The position numbers and the translations under genes are program-made. From Holophagaceae bacterium (lineage in GTDB: Bacteria > Acidobacteriota > Holophagae > Holophagales > Holophagaceae), in assembly GCA_025363715.1 (NCBI GenBank), contig JANYLR010000053.1, positions 1 through 32,498 on the forward strand: a DNA stretch of 32,498 bases. Reading direction: 5' to 3'. The notes under the pieces are model-generated. The model was not told the origin of the DNA, did not search any database, and worked only from the letters and a program-made list of their open reading frames with translations. This document shows, piece after piece, positions 8,588-17,565 of the stretch (the stretch's first letter is position 1; every line of letters begins with the position of its first letter).

Positions 8588-9211
8588 ATGGCACTCTGGA
8601 AGGCAAGGTGGTTCCCATTGCGTCGCTTGATCGTCCTTTCCTGGCTACTCCTTTCCGTGCCCCTCTGCGCCCAGGAGGGACTCTTGTACCGGATGCAGCT
8701 TTGGATGCGAGGCGAGCCCCAGCCGGTGGAGACCCGCTTCCGGCTCCAGTCCACGGCGGGCACCCGCAGCCACAACAAGGTGCAGAAGCCCCGCATGGGC
8801 GGCTGGCGCCTGGAGGCGGACCGCACCCAGGGCACGCCCTACTCGCAGGTGATGCTGCTGGGCCGGGCGGAGCGGCTGCTCTACCTGGCGGGCCCCTCAC
8901 CCCAGACGCGACCCGAGCCCATCCTCCTCCGCTTCGGTACCCGCAGCCTGCCCGTCTGGAGCCTGGAGATCCCGAGGGGGGTCCATGCCTCCACGGTGCT
9001 CGTGGAGATCGGTCCGAAGCTGCTGGCCCTCTGCGATTTCAGCGCCCGCTTCGAACACGGCGACGTGGCCCGCATCGAGTTGCACCTGGAGGGCCTGGAT
9101 AGCACGGCCAGGCTGGCTCCCGCGGAGGCCGGCACCAGCCTCCTCAGCACGCTCCAGTCCCTGGCCCGGGAGGCTCAGCAGGGAGCCGAAACCAGCGTGA
9201 CCGTGCGCTGA
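8588..9211 (+). CDS. Exported protein of unknown function
   Basis: This protein of about 207 residues begins with a signal peptide: basic residues, a hydrophobic run LIVLSWLLLSVPL and a likely cleavage after CAQ. The mature part is beta-rich with many charged residues and ends TSVTVR. I recognise no family. ATG at 8588 is used; a TTG at 8618 is an attractive alternative because AAGGTGG lies six bases before it and it leaves a compact signal peptide. The gene diverges from the HAD gene 23 bases away and converges on the next gene, whose stop is six bases beyond this one. Confidence 0.7.
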   Translation: MALWKARWFPLRRLIVLSWLLLSVPLCAQEGLLYRMQLWMRGEPQPVETRFRLQSTAGTRSHNKVQKPRMGGWRLEADRTQGTPYSQVMLLGRAERLLYLAGPSPQTRPEPILLRFGTRSLPVWSLEIPRGVHASTVLVEIGPKLLALCDFSARFEHGDVARIELHLEGLDSTARLAPAEAGTSLLSTLQSLAREAQQGAETSVTVR

Positions 9212-9217
9212 GCCTAG

Positions 9218-9952
9218 TCAGAGCGGCGCCACCGTCGTCGTCTTCTTCGTCTGGGACGAGGCGCCGAAGCCAGAGTTGTGGTCTTCGCTGGAGGATCGCG
9301 CCACCACCAGACGGTTGCCCACCCGGGTGAACTGGAGATCCTGGGTGCTGCCCCCCTCGAAGCTGATGAACATGCGGCTGCCCCTGTAGGCCACGCTGCT
9401 CGTGAAGGCCAGGGGCAGGCCATCGGGGCCGATCCAGATCCTGGCTTCCACTTTCAGGTCCTTCAGGTACTTCTTCTGGCTTTCCGGAATCCTGGGGGTG
9501 AGCTTCAGCACCAGCAGCCTGGCTGGATGGCCTTGCCAGGTCTCGGCCTTCTCCTCCAGGATCTGGGCCTGGGAGAGGTCCCGCAGCAAGGCCTCCGCGT
9601 GATTCAGGGATTCGGCGGCCTCCAGGGGATCAATATTCCGGAGGGCCGTCCGGGTCGGCGTGGTCTTCTCCGGTTCCTTCTCCTGGGCGGCCAGCTCTTT
9701 CAGGGCCTGCTGGAGGGTCAGCTTGCTCCAGGAGACCCGCAGGCCCTGGGGGCCGTCTTCCAGCGTGGCGGTGATTTTCCCCTGGCTGATGGTGGGTTTC
9801 TTGTCATCCATGGTCTGTCGCCAGAAGCTGTGCTCCAGGGTGGCCTTCACCGGTTCGCCGCCCTGGCACTTCGCCAAGGCGGTCCTCAGGTCGTCCAGAC
9901 CGTTGGCGGCCAGCGGCAGGGCGAGGGAAAGCAGAAGGATGGGCAAACGCAT
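9218..9952 (-). CDS. Exported protein of unknown function
   Basis: This 244-residue protein has a signal peptide (MRLPILLLSLALPLAANG). A ribosome binding site AGGAG lies five bases before the ATG at 9952; the open frame further upstream lacks such a site. The mature part contains beta-strand-like segments (KITATLEDGPQGLRVSW, VEARIWIGPDGLPLAF) around a central charged helical stretch, loosely like periplasmic LolA-type lipid-binding folds. That likeness is only an impression. The C-terminus is a Ser/Thr/Lys-rich tail. It is divergent from purF with about 80 bases between. Confidence 0.7.
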   Translation of the reverse strand: MRLPILLLSLALPLAANGLDDLRTALAKCQGGEPVKATLEHSFWRQTMDDKKPTISQGKITATLEDGPQGLRVSWSKLTLQQALKELAAQEKEPEKTTPTRTALRNIDPLEAAESLNHAEALLRDLSQAQILEEKAETWQGHPARLLVLKLTPRIPESQKKYLKDLKVEARIWIGPDGLPLAFTSSVAYRGSRMFISFEGGSTQDLQFTRVGNRLVVARSSSEDHNSGFGASSQTKKTTTVAPL

Positions 9953-10034
9953 GAAGGCTCCTGTTGGCACAGTATGGGTGCTGCGGCTACGGCTCGACGT
10001 TCCCGGCGGTTATCCTGGAGAACTCGGGGGGAGC

Positions 10035-11396
10035 ATGCCGTTCAGGGACGAATGTGGGGTGTTCGGGATCTGCCATCAGGAAGAGGCGTCCCGACAGACC
10101 TACCTGGGCCTCTACGCCCTGCAGCACCGGGGCCAGGAGGCCGCCGGCATCTGCTCGGGCGACCACCAGGGCCTGCACCTGCACAAGGCCCAGGGTTACG
10201 TGGCCGATGTGTTCACCGAGGCCGCCCTGGACGCCCTGCCGGGTGACGCGGCCATCGGCCACACCCGCTATTCCACCACCGGCGGCAACGTCGCCTCGGC
10301 GGCCCACCCCTTCCTCATCCACGGGCGCTTCGGCCAGGTGGCCCTCTGCCACAACGGCAACCTCACCAATACCGAGGTCCTGCGCACCCGGCTCATCGCC
10401 GATGGCCATACCTTCACCAGTCCTTCGGATAGCGAGGTCCTGCTGGCCCTCATCAACCGGGCCCAGGCGGACACACTCGAAGACGCGGTGGTCGCGGCCC
10501 TGCGGGAGGCCGAGGGGGCCTTCTCCCTGCTGATCCTCACGGAGGACGCGCTCATCGCCGCCCGGGATCCCCGCGGTTTCCGGCCCCTAGCCATGGGGCA
10601 CCTGGGCGATACCCACGCCTTCAGCTCCGAGACCTGCGCCTTCGATCTCGTGGGGGCCCAGTACGACCGGGACGTGGAGCCCGGTGAGATGGTGATCGTA
10701 TCGAGGAAGAGCGGCGAGGTCCGCTCGCGGTTCCCCCTGCCGAAGGTGCAGGCCAAGCCCTGCGTGTTCGAGCACATCTACTTCGCCCGTCCGGATTCGC
10801 TGGTCTACGGCCGAAGCGTGATGGTGGCCCGGCGGGAGATGGGCCGGCGCCTGGCGCTGCGCCACCCGGTGGAAGCCGATCTGGTGGTGCCCGTGCCGGA
10901 TAGCGGCGTCAGCGCGGCCCTGGGGTACTCCGAGCAGTCCGGCATCCCCTTCGACTTCGGCATCATCCGCAACCACTACGTGGGCCGCACCTTCATCGAG
11001 CCCAAGCAGACCATCCGCAGCTTCGGCGTCAAAGTGAAGCTGAACCCCGTGCGGCACCTGCTCGCGGGGAAGCGCGTGGTGCTGGTGGACGACAGCATCG
11101 TGCGCGGCACCACCAGCAAGAAGATCGTGCAGATGGTGCGTGAGGCCGGTGCCAAGGAAGTGCACATGCGCATCGCCTGCCCACCCACCACCCACTCCTG
11201 CTTCTACGGCATCGATACGCCCAAGCGCCAGCACCTCATCGCCTCGTACATGTCGCTGGCTGAGATCACGACCTTCGTGGAGGCGGATACCTTGGGCTAC
11301 CTCGATCTGGCCGATCTCGAGGGCTGCATGGGCGACGATGGCACGGGCTTCTGCTACGCCTGCTTCACCGGCAACTACCCCGTGGTTCCGGGTTGA
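10035..11396 (+). CDS. purF: Amidophosphoribosyltransferase
   Basis: PurF catalyses the first committed step of purine synthesis, making 5-phosphoribosylamine from PRPP and glutamine. The 453-residue protein has the N-terminal glutaminase with catalytic Cys7 in ECGVFGI, exposed after removal of a six-residue propeptide. The phosphoribosyltransferase part carries the PRPP loop VVLVDDSIVRGTTS. Four cysteines fit the Fe-S cluster ligands of the Bacillus-type enzyme: one in AKPCVFEH, one in the ACPPTTHSC stretch, and two in CYAC near the end. It is therefore the oxygen-sensitive, cluster-containing class. GGGGGGAG precedes the ATG closely. The stop overlaps a small downstream ORF. Confidence 0.97.
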   Translation: MPFRDECGVFGICHQEEASRQTYLGLYALQHRGQEAAGICSGDHQGLHLHKAQGYVADVFTEAALDALPGDAAIGHTRYSTTGGNVASAAHPFLIHGRFGQVALCHNGNLTNTEVLRTRLIADGHTFTSPSDSEVLLALINRAQADTLEDAVVAALREAEGAFSLLILTEDALIAARDPRGFRPLAMGHLGDTHAFSSETCAFDLVGAQYDRDVEPGEMVIVSRKSGEVRSRFPLPKVQAKPCVFEHIYFARPDSLVYGRSVMVARREMGRRLALRHPVEADLVVPVPDSGVSAALGYSEQSGIPFDFGIIRNHYVGRTFIEPKQTIRSFGVKVKLNPVRHLLAGKRVVLVDDSIVRGTTSKKIVQMVREAGAKEVHMRIACPPTTHSCFYGIDTPKRQHLIASYMSLAEITTFVEADTLGYLDLADLEGCMGDDGTGFCYACFTGNYPVVPG

Positions 11397-11737
11397 TCGG
11401 CTCCGGCCCCTCCGGCCCACCCCAGGCTCGGTTCGAGGATGGCCTGCGCTTCCTGGCGACGGCCCTGGCCCTCGAGGTGGACCACCGGAACAGTGCCGCC
11501 ATCGTCAGCGCCGCCTGCGATGCGATCCAGTGCTTCCTGGTGACCTTTGAGCTGGCCTCCCGGCGCCACCTGGCGGATCCCGCAGGCGAGACGCTCAAGC
11601 TGCGGGGGCAGTTGGAGGCCCTGCTCACCCCCCGGCAGTCCCCGGAGGAAGCTGCCCGCCATGCCCTGGAGGCCGCGCGGCTGGCCCGGGACCAGGCGGC
11701 GCGGCTACTACCGAGGCTGCTGGGTCAGGCGGAATAG
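11393..11737 (+). CDS. Small helical protein overlapping purF, possibly HEPN-like
   Basis: This is a 114-residue, mostly helical protein whose TTG start overlaps the purF stop as TTGA, indicating translational coupling. It shows a pattern like HEPN-type four-helix proteins (LRFLATALALEVDHRNSAAIVSAACDAIQCF, given here in outline: residues about 18-50), but the RNase motif R-x4-6-H is not clear, and I would not assign a function. Its end overlaps the convergent benE-type gene by 13 bases. Base composition is like that of its neighbours. It may be an unrecognised housekeeping partner of purF or a chance open frame; coupling makes the former somewhat more likely. Confidence 0.55.
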   Translation: MIGSGPSGPPQARFEDGLRFLATALALEVDHRNSAAIVSAACDAIQCFLVTFELASRRHLADPAGETLKLRGQLEALLTPRQSPEEAARHALEAARLARDQAARLLPRLLGQAE

Positions 11738-12900
11738 CGGCGCCGGGCGATCCAGCTCGCTGCCAGGCCCAAGGCCAGCCCCCAGAAGGCGCTCCCGATC
11801 CGGAACAGGCTCAGGCCCGAGGCCGTGACCAGGAAGGTGATCAGGGCGGCGTCCCGGTCGGCTTGATCCTCCAGGGCGGCCGCCAGGCTGTTGGCGATGG
11901 TGGACAGGAGGGCGATACCGGCGATGCCGAGGACGAAGGCCTTGGGTACGCTGGCCAGAAGGCTGGCCACCGTGGGGCCCAGGAGGCCGGCCACGAGGTA
12001 GAAGGCTCCGGCCGCGACGGCCGCTTTGTAGCGTTGGCTGGCATCGGGATCGGCGTCGGGTGTCATGCAGATGGCCGCGGTGATCGCCGCCAGGTTGAAG
12101 GTGTAGCCGCCGAAGGGCGCCAGCAGCAGCCCGGTGAGTCCCGTGGTGGCGATGAGGGGCGAGGCCGACGTGCCGTAGCCGTTGGCCCGCAGCACCGCCA
12201 GCCCCGGCAGATTCTGGGAGGCCATGGTCACGATGAAGAGGGGCAGGGCCACGCCCATGATTGAGGCTAGGGTGAAGCGCGGCGCCGTGAACACCGGCCG
12301 GCCCCAGCTGAGGGTCAGGGTGCCAGTCTGCACCTGGCCCTGGGCCACCACCCAGGCCAGGCCCGCGAGGAAGGCCAGCAGCACGGCGTAGCGGGGCCAC
12401 CAGGCCTTGGCCAGCAGGAACACCAGGAGCATCGCCCCTACCAGGAAGTGGAGCGAGGGCAGCGCCGCGAACAGGTCCACGCCGAAGCGGAGCAGCACGC
12501 CCGCGAGCATCGCGGAAGCCAGGGCCCTGGGAATGTGGCGCATGAGGCGGTCGAACCAGCCGCTGAAACCCACCAGGGTGATCAGGGCCGAGGAGACGAG
12601 GAAGGCCCCGGTGGCCTCGGCCATCCCCACCCCCACCAGGCTGGTGGCCAGCAGGGCCGCACCCGGCGTGGACCAGGCCGTGAGCACGGGGCTGCGGAAG
12701 TAGAGGGAGAGGCCGATGCAGGTCACCCCCATGCCCAGCCCCAGGGCCAGCAGCCAGGAGCCGATCTGGGAGGGCGTGGCCCCGGCCGCGTGGGCTGCCT
12801 GGAACACGATGGCCACGGAGCTGGTGTAGCCCACAAGCACAGCGATGAGGCCCGCGCTCAGGTGGGTGAAGTGGAAGGGAAAGCGGATCAGACGGGGCAA
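11725..12900 (-). CDS. benE: BenE-family transporter, benzoate/H+ symporter-like
   Basis: This 391-residue inner-membrane protein has about 11-12 hydrophobic segments and matches the BenE family in length and in landmark stretches such as FVLGIAGIALLSTI and GGYTFNLAAITAAIC. Family members import benzoate with protons, but many homologues have untested substrates and no benzoate-degradation genes are nearby. TTG at 12900 is chosen because AGGAA lies about six bases before it and the product then has the family's usual length; the open frame upstream to 12978 is proline-rich and unlike the family. Confidence 0.85.
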   Translation of the reverse strand: MPRLIRFPFHFTHLSAGLIAVLVGYTSSVAIVFQAAHAAGATPSQIGSWLLALGLGMGVTCIGLSLYFRSPVLTAWSTPGAALLATSLVGVGMAEATGAFLVSSALITLVGFSGWFDRLMRHIPRALASAMLAGVLLRFGVDLFAALPSLHFLVGAMLLVFLLAKAWWPRYAVLLAFLAGLAWVVAQGQVQTGTLTLSWGRPVFTAPRFTLASIMGVALPLFIVTMASQNLPGLAVLRANGYGTSASPLIATTGLTGLLLAPFGGYTFNLAAITAAICMTPDADPDASQRYKAAVAAGAFYLVAGLLGPTVASLLASVPKAFVLGIAGIALLSTIANSLAAALEDQADRDAALITFLVTASGLSLFRIGSAFWGLALGLAASWIARRRYSA

Positions 12901-13020
12901 GGGGATTCCTGTGTCGTCGCAGGCGTGACGTCCAGGCCTCTGGGGTTGGGCTGGATACGGGGGGGATGGCAACCCCATTCTGCCCTGAGGGCGCGGGAGA
13001 ACGCCAAACCGAGGCTAGTG

Positions 13021-13051
13021 TGGGGTGGCTGCTAGAAGCCCAGCCGCCCCA
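13021..13051 (-). terminator. Strong hairpin at the end of a small secreted-protein gene
   Basis: An 11-bp stem (TGGGGTGGCTG at 13021-13031 with CAGCCGCCCCA at 13041-13051, one G-T wobble) encloses a 9-base loop containing the stop codon of the minus-strand gene. No T-run follows, so if it terminates transcription it would need Rho or act as an mRNA 3' barrier. Confidence 0.4.
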
Positions 13052-13403
13052 GGGGCATGGGCTCGGGAATGGGATTACCACCGTAGCGGGTCACCGCCCG
13101 GGAGGCGGATTCCCAGGCCGGGGCCGCCGAGCCACGGTGCACCCAGAACCGCCTAAGGTCCTCCTGGAACCAGGCCAGGAACTCCTGGAAGGCCACCTGG
13201 CGCAGTTCCTCCGGGGTGTATTCGCCCACCACTTCCACCGTGGCCGAGGCGGAATCCTCCGGCACCCGGAAGGTCTTCCAGGGCCTGGCCCCGCCGCCGG
13301 AATCCGCGAGGATCCGCGCCAGGAAGGCCCGGTCCCGGCCGGGCTGCGGCGCCTCCCCGGCGACCAGGCCGGTGACGAGGCAAAGGCAGAGCAGGGGCCG
13401 CAT
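13032..13403 (-). CDS. Small secreted protein of unknown function
   Basis: This 123-residue protein has a signal peptide (MRPLLCLCLVTGLVAGEA) and a mature part with predicted helices (ELRQVAFQEFLAWFQEDLRRF). A cysteine pair lies within the signal but there is no proper lipobox, so cleavage by signal peptidase I is more likely than lipidation. I recognise no family. The gene is divergent from miaA, with about 80 bases between them, and ends in a strong hairpin. Confidence 0.65.
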   Translation of the reverse strand: MRPLLCLCLVTGLVAGEAPQPGRDRAFLARILADSGGGARPWKTFRVPEDSASATVEVVGEYTPEELRQVAFQEFLAWFQEDLRRFWVHRGSAAPAWESASRAVTRYGGNPIPEPMPLGRLGF

Positions 13404-13483
13404 GGATTTGAAATGGCGTCAGGCGGGGTGAGGTTCCCGGAGCAGGTGTTCAGTCGAGACTCCAGACTAAGTAGACTCACTCC

Positions 13484-14365
13484 ATGCCCATCGCGATCCT
13501 CGGCCCCACCGCTTCAGGCAAATCCGGCCTGGCGGTGGCCGTGGCCCGGCACCTTGGGGGCACCGTGGTGAACGGCGATCCCTACCAGGCCATCCAGGGC
13601 CTCGCCCTCGGCACGGGGCAGCCGGATGAGGCTGAACGCGATGGCGTGACCCATCTGGGCTATGGTGTCCTGCCCCTCTCGGCCCGGCCGAACCCCACGA
13701 CCTTCGGTGGCCTGGTGCGGGAGTGGCTCTCGACCTGCCGGGAGCCCGTGCTGGTGACGGGCTCGGGCCTCTACCTCCGGGGCATCTGGAACCAGCTCAG
13801 CGACCTGCCGGAAGTGGACCCGGCCCTGGTGGAGCGGGTGCGGCGCTGGGGCAGGAGCCTGGGCACGCCCGTCCTCCATCGCTTTCTCGCCGCCGTGGAT
13901 GCCCGCCGGGGTTCAGAGCTCCATCCCAACGACAGCGCTCGGGTGCAGCGGGCCCTGGCTCTGCATCTGGTCACGGGCAGGCCGTCCTCTGAGTTGCTTT
14001 CCGACGTCGGATCGGGCGTTCCGGCGCCGTGGCGGGTCCTGGTGGTCTCGCCGGGCCGAGAGGCGCGCCGGGACCGGGTGATGGCGCGGGTGGCCACCCA
14101 GGTGCAGGCCGGGTGGGTGGAGGAGGTGGCCCACTTGCTGGCCTCGGGCCACGTCGAAGATCTGGTGGCTCTGCGTCCCCTGGGCTATGGGGCCTGGCTG
14201 GCGGGCGGTGATCCCAGGGCGATCCAGGCGGCCGTGGTCCAGGAGACCCAGGCCTACGCCAAACGCCAGGCCACCTGGTTCCGCAATCAGTTACCCCGGG
14301 CGCCCCACTGGGATCCCGATGCCGAGCCACTGGAAGCGGCCTTCGAGCGGTTGGGGCTGCGATGA
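13484..14365 (+). CDS. miaA: tRNA dimethylallyltransferase
   Basis: MiaA transfers a dimethylallyl group to N6 of A37 in tRNAs that read codons starting with U. The 293-residue protein has the P-loop GPTASGKS (7-14), and the conserved YAKRQATWFRNQ near the C-terminus. The second motif, usually D-S-x-Q-x-Y, reads GDPYQAIQGL (Asp32): the aspartate and glutamine are kept, the serine and tyrosine are not. The length is slightly below the usual 300-315. No clear ribosome binding site precedes the ATG. The stop overlaps the next gene as ATGA. Given divergence I treat function as likely, not certain. Confidence 0.9.
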   Translation: MPIAILGPTASGKSGLAVAVARHLGGTVVNGDPYQAIQGLALGTGQPDEAERDGVTHLGYGVLPLSARPNPTTFGGLVREWLSTCREPVLVTGSGLYLRGIWNQLSDLPEVDPALVERVRRWGRSLGTPVLHRFLAAVDARRGSELHPNDSARVQRALALHLVTGRPSSELLSDVGSGVPAPWRVLVVSPGREARRDRVMARVATQVQAGWVEEVAHLLASGHVEDLVALRPLGYGAWLAGGDPRAIQAAVVQETQAYAKRQATWFRNQLPRAPHWDPDAEPLEAAFERLGLR

Positions 14366-15114
14366 CACCAGCCACCTGGTACGAGGGACGCACCTCACTG
14401 GAGTTGCTGCGCGGCAGAGACTGGGCCTGGATCGGCCTGCGCTCAGAGGATGGTCTCAACCGCCTCCACAGTGATCTGCTGGTGGCCCTGGACCGGCTGT
14501 TCATCGAGCTGCGCTGGTCCGGCGTCCGCCGGGTGGCCCTCAGCGGGGCAGGCTGGATGGCAGGCGTGCCGTCCGGGCTTTGTCTGGACAGCACGCAGGG
14601 GGCTCCGGGGGGGACATCGCGAGCATCAGCGAGCAGGCGGTCCCCCCCGGCTGCGTTAGCCCGCGGTCATCACTTCTGCGCCGGGGCGGATCTCCACGAA
14701 GTGGGCGCCCTGGATCCGGTGTCCGCCGAGCCCTTCGCCCGGCGAGGCCAGCGGATCATGGCCCACCTGCTCTGGCCCGGCTGGCGCAGCCTGACGGTCA
14801 TCTCCGGCGTGGCCATGGGCGGCGGTTGTGACCTGGCCCTGCACGGCCAGGAGCGCTGGGCGGTGGCGGCGGATGGGTCGGGTAAGGGCGGACTACGCTT
14901 GGCCCATCCGGCGGCGAAGCACGGCATCCTCACGGGCTTCGGGGGCACGGTGCGCCTGCCGGAACTCCTGGGTTCCGAGGGGGCGAACCGCTTGTTTCGG
15001 GATTTCGAAATCTGGGATGAGGCCGCCGCCCTGACCGCCGGGGCTGTCCACAGGCGAGTGGTGCCGGAAGGGGTATTTGCCGAGGTGGAAGCCTGGCTCA
15101 CGGCTTTTGGCTGA
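14362..15114 (+). CDS. Divergent crotonase-fold (enoyl-CoA hydratase/isomerase-like) protein with an in-frame insertion
   Basis: This 250-residue protein resembles enoyl-CoA hydratases: VALSGAG, then HFCAGADLHEV for the first oxyanion-hole region, then GVAMGGGCDLAL and GFGGTVRLPELLG. Two features set it apart. The family's two catalytic glutamates are not kept: the GGGCEL position reads GGGCDL, and the xPE position reads HPAAKHGI. Also about 38 residues (65-102) interrupt the usual run from GAG to FCAGAD and are encoded by a double-hairpin DNA insertion. It may have another crotonase-family activity or be decaying. Start and stop are coupled to miaA through ATGA, so the two are co-translated. 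Confidence 0.75.
   Translation: MTPATWYEGRTSLELLRGRDWAWIGLRSEDGLNRLHSDLLVALDRLFIELRWSGVRRVALSGAGWMAGVPSGLCLDSTQGAPGGTSRASASRRSPPAALARGHHFCAGADLHEVGALDPVSAEPFARRGQRIMAHLLWPGWRSLTVISGVAMGGGCDLALHGQERWAVAADGSGKGGLRLAHPAAKHGILTGFGGTVRLPELLGSEGANRLFRDFEIWDEAAALTAGAVHRRVVPEGVFAEVEAWLTAFG
14554..14667. repeat. 114-bp in-frame palindromic insertion within the crotonase-fold gene
   Basis: Removing 114 bases (38 codons) restores the usual SGAG-HFCAGAD spacing of the host protein. The insert holds two hairpins. Hairpin 1 spans 14564-14596, a 15-bp stem with one mismatch and two G-T wobbles around a TTT loop. Hairpin 2 has a perfect 11-bp stem, CCGGGGGGGAC (14605-14615) with GTCCCCCCCGG (14640-14650), extended by CGCAG (14594-14598) with CTGCG (14651-14655). 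It carries no stop codon in the host frame. No second copy was seen in this window. Confidence 0.7.
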
Positions 15115-15128
15115 CGCGTCGGTCCGGA

Positions 15129-15896
15129 TCAATGACGCCCGAGCGCCGACAGGGCCGGAATGGCCATGGCCAGAAGGGGCAGGAGGCAGCAGCAGAGGAG
15201 GAAGAAAGGGGTCAATACCGCACAGATGCCCCGCCAGGTATTGGTTTTGTGCATGCGTGCCAGACCCATGCCGATGACGATCAGGCCGGCGAGCTGGATC
15301 AAGGGACCGACAATGGGGATGAATCCGCCGAGTTGTAAGAAGGCATGGGCATAGCCATAAGCGCGAATGCTCTGGGAGGCGCCCACGCCCGGCCGAAGGC
15401 CGCCCCACATCCAGAGGAAGAAGTGGTTGAAGGCACCGCCGATGACCATGCCAAGGAACGTGAAGAGGGGCATCAGCAGGAGGATCACCCCGAAGATGAC
15501 CGGCATGATGGCCGCAATGGCCTTGCCATCGCTCTTACCGGCCTGCTCCAGCGCGGCGACCATGATGCCGATCCCCACGAGGAAGAAAATGAGGGTCATG
15601 ATCAGGAAGACGGGGATGGAGAGCAGCAGCAGGAAGCGCCAAGGCGCGCCCAGGCCTTCGCCGACGGGTACCCGCTCGAAAAGTTCCATGGGATTCCTGA
15701 AGACCATCCGGAACATGCCGCCCACCCGGGCCCAGAAGCCCGGGAAGGCTTGCAGATCCTCGAAGGGTACCGGGCGCAGGTCGGGGGTGATGGCCGGAGC
15801 CGGGGGCGGTTCCCAGGCGGGGGGTGGGATCCGGGGTGGCTCGTTGAGCATGATGGCCGGTGGCAGTGCCTCGTTGGGGCCCGTGATCTCGCTCAT
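15129..15896 (-). CDS. YIP1-family integral membrane protein
   Basis: This 255-residue protein has a proline-rich cytoplasmic N-terminus (about 1-50) followed by a helix (FWARVGGMFRMVFRNP) and four to five hydrophobic segments (about 86-116, 127-156, 184-215, 223-250). The arrangement, including LFxxV after the first helix and GGLRPGVGASQSIRAYGYAHA, is that of bacterial YIP1-domain proteins, whose function is largely unknown. GGAG lies about seven bases before the ATG at 15896. It converges on the crotonase-like gene (14 bases apart) and lies 30 bases downstream of the sigma-54 activator gene, possibly in one transcript with it. Confidence 0.8.
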   Translation of the reverse strand: MSEITGPNEALPPAIMLNEPPRIPPPAWEPPPAPAITPDLRPVPFEDLQAFPGFWARVGGMFRMVFRNPMELFERVPVGEGLGAPWRFLLLLSIPVFLIMTLIFFLVGIGIMVAALEQAGKSDGKAIAAIMPVIFGVILLLMPLFTFLGMVIGGAFNHFFLWMWGGLRPGVGASQSIRAYGYAHAFLQLGGFIPIVGPLIQLAGLIVIGMGLARMHKTNTWRGICAVLTPFFLLCCCLLPLLAMAIPALSALGRH

Positions 15897-15926
15897 CTCT
15901 CGCTCCGTGCAGATGGCGCTACGCTA

Positions 15927-17465
<1,539 letters not shown>

Positions 17466-17493
17466 CTCTGCCCTGATTCTCGGTATTCCGAGA

Positions 17494-17545
17494 CCTGAGT
17501 CAAGGGATTCCTTGATCAGGTGGAATCCTCGCCGATAGGTATAAT
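17494..17545. promoter_or_regulatory. Inverted repeat and -10-like box between the activator and kinase genes
   Basis: CCTGAGTCAAGG (17494-17505) and CCTTGATCAGG (17510-17520) form an 11-bp inverted repeat with one bulged base and a 4-base centre, in the 100-base gap between divergent genes. A TATAAT sits at 17540-17545, 20 bases before the kinase ATG; no good -35 lies at 17 bases (CAGGTG), so activator help is plausible. It could be the operator of the adjacent regulator. No -24/-12 sigma-54 promoter was found. Confidence 0.4.
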
Positions 17546-17565
17546 TCGAGAACGATTTTCAAAGG

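Noticed and set aside
17512..17545. Standard sigma-70 promoter TTGATC plus TATAAT
   Set aside because: Spacing is 22 bases, too long; kept only as a -10-like box. No sigma-54 GG/GC pattern fits either.
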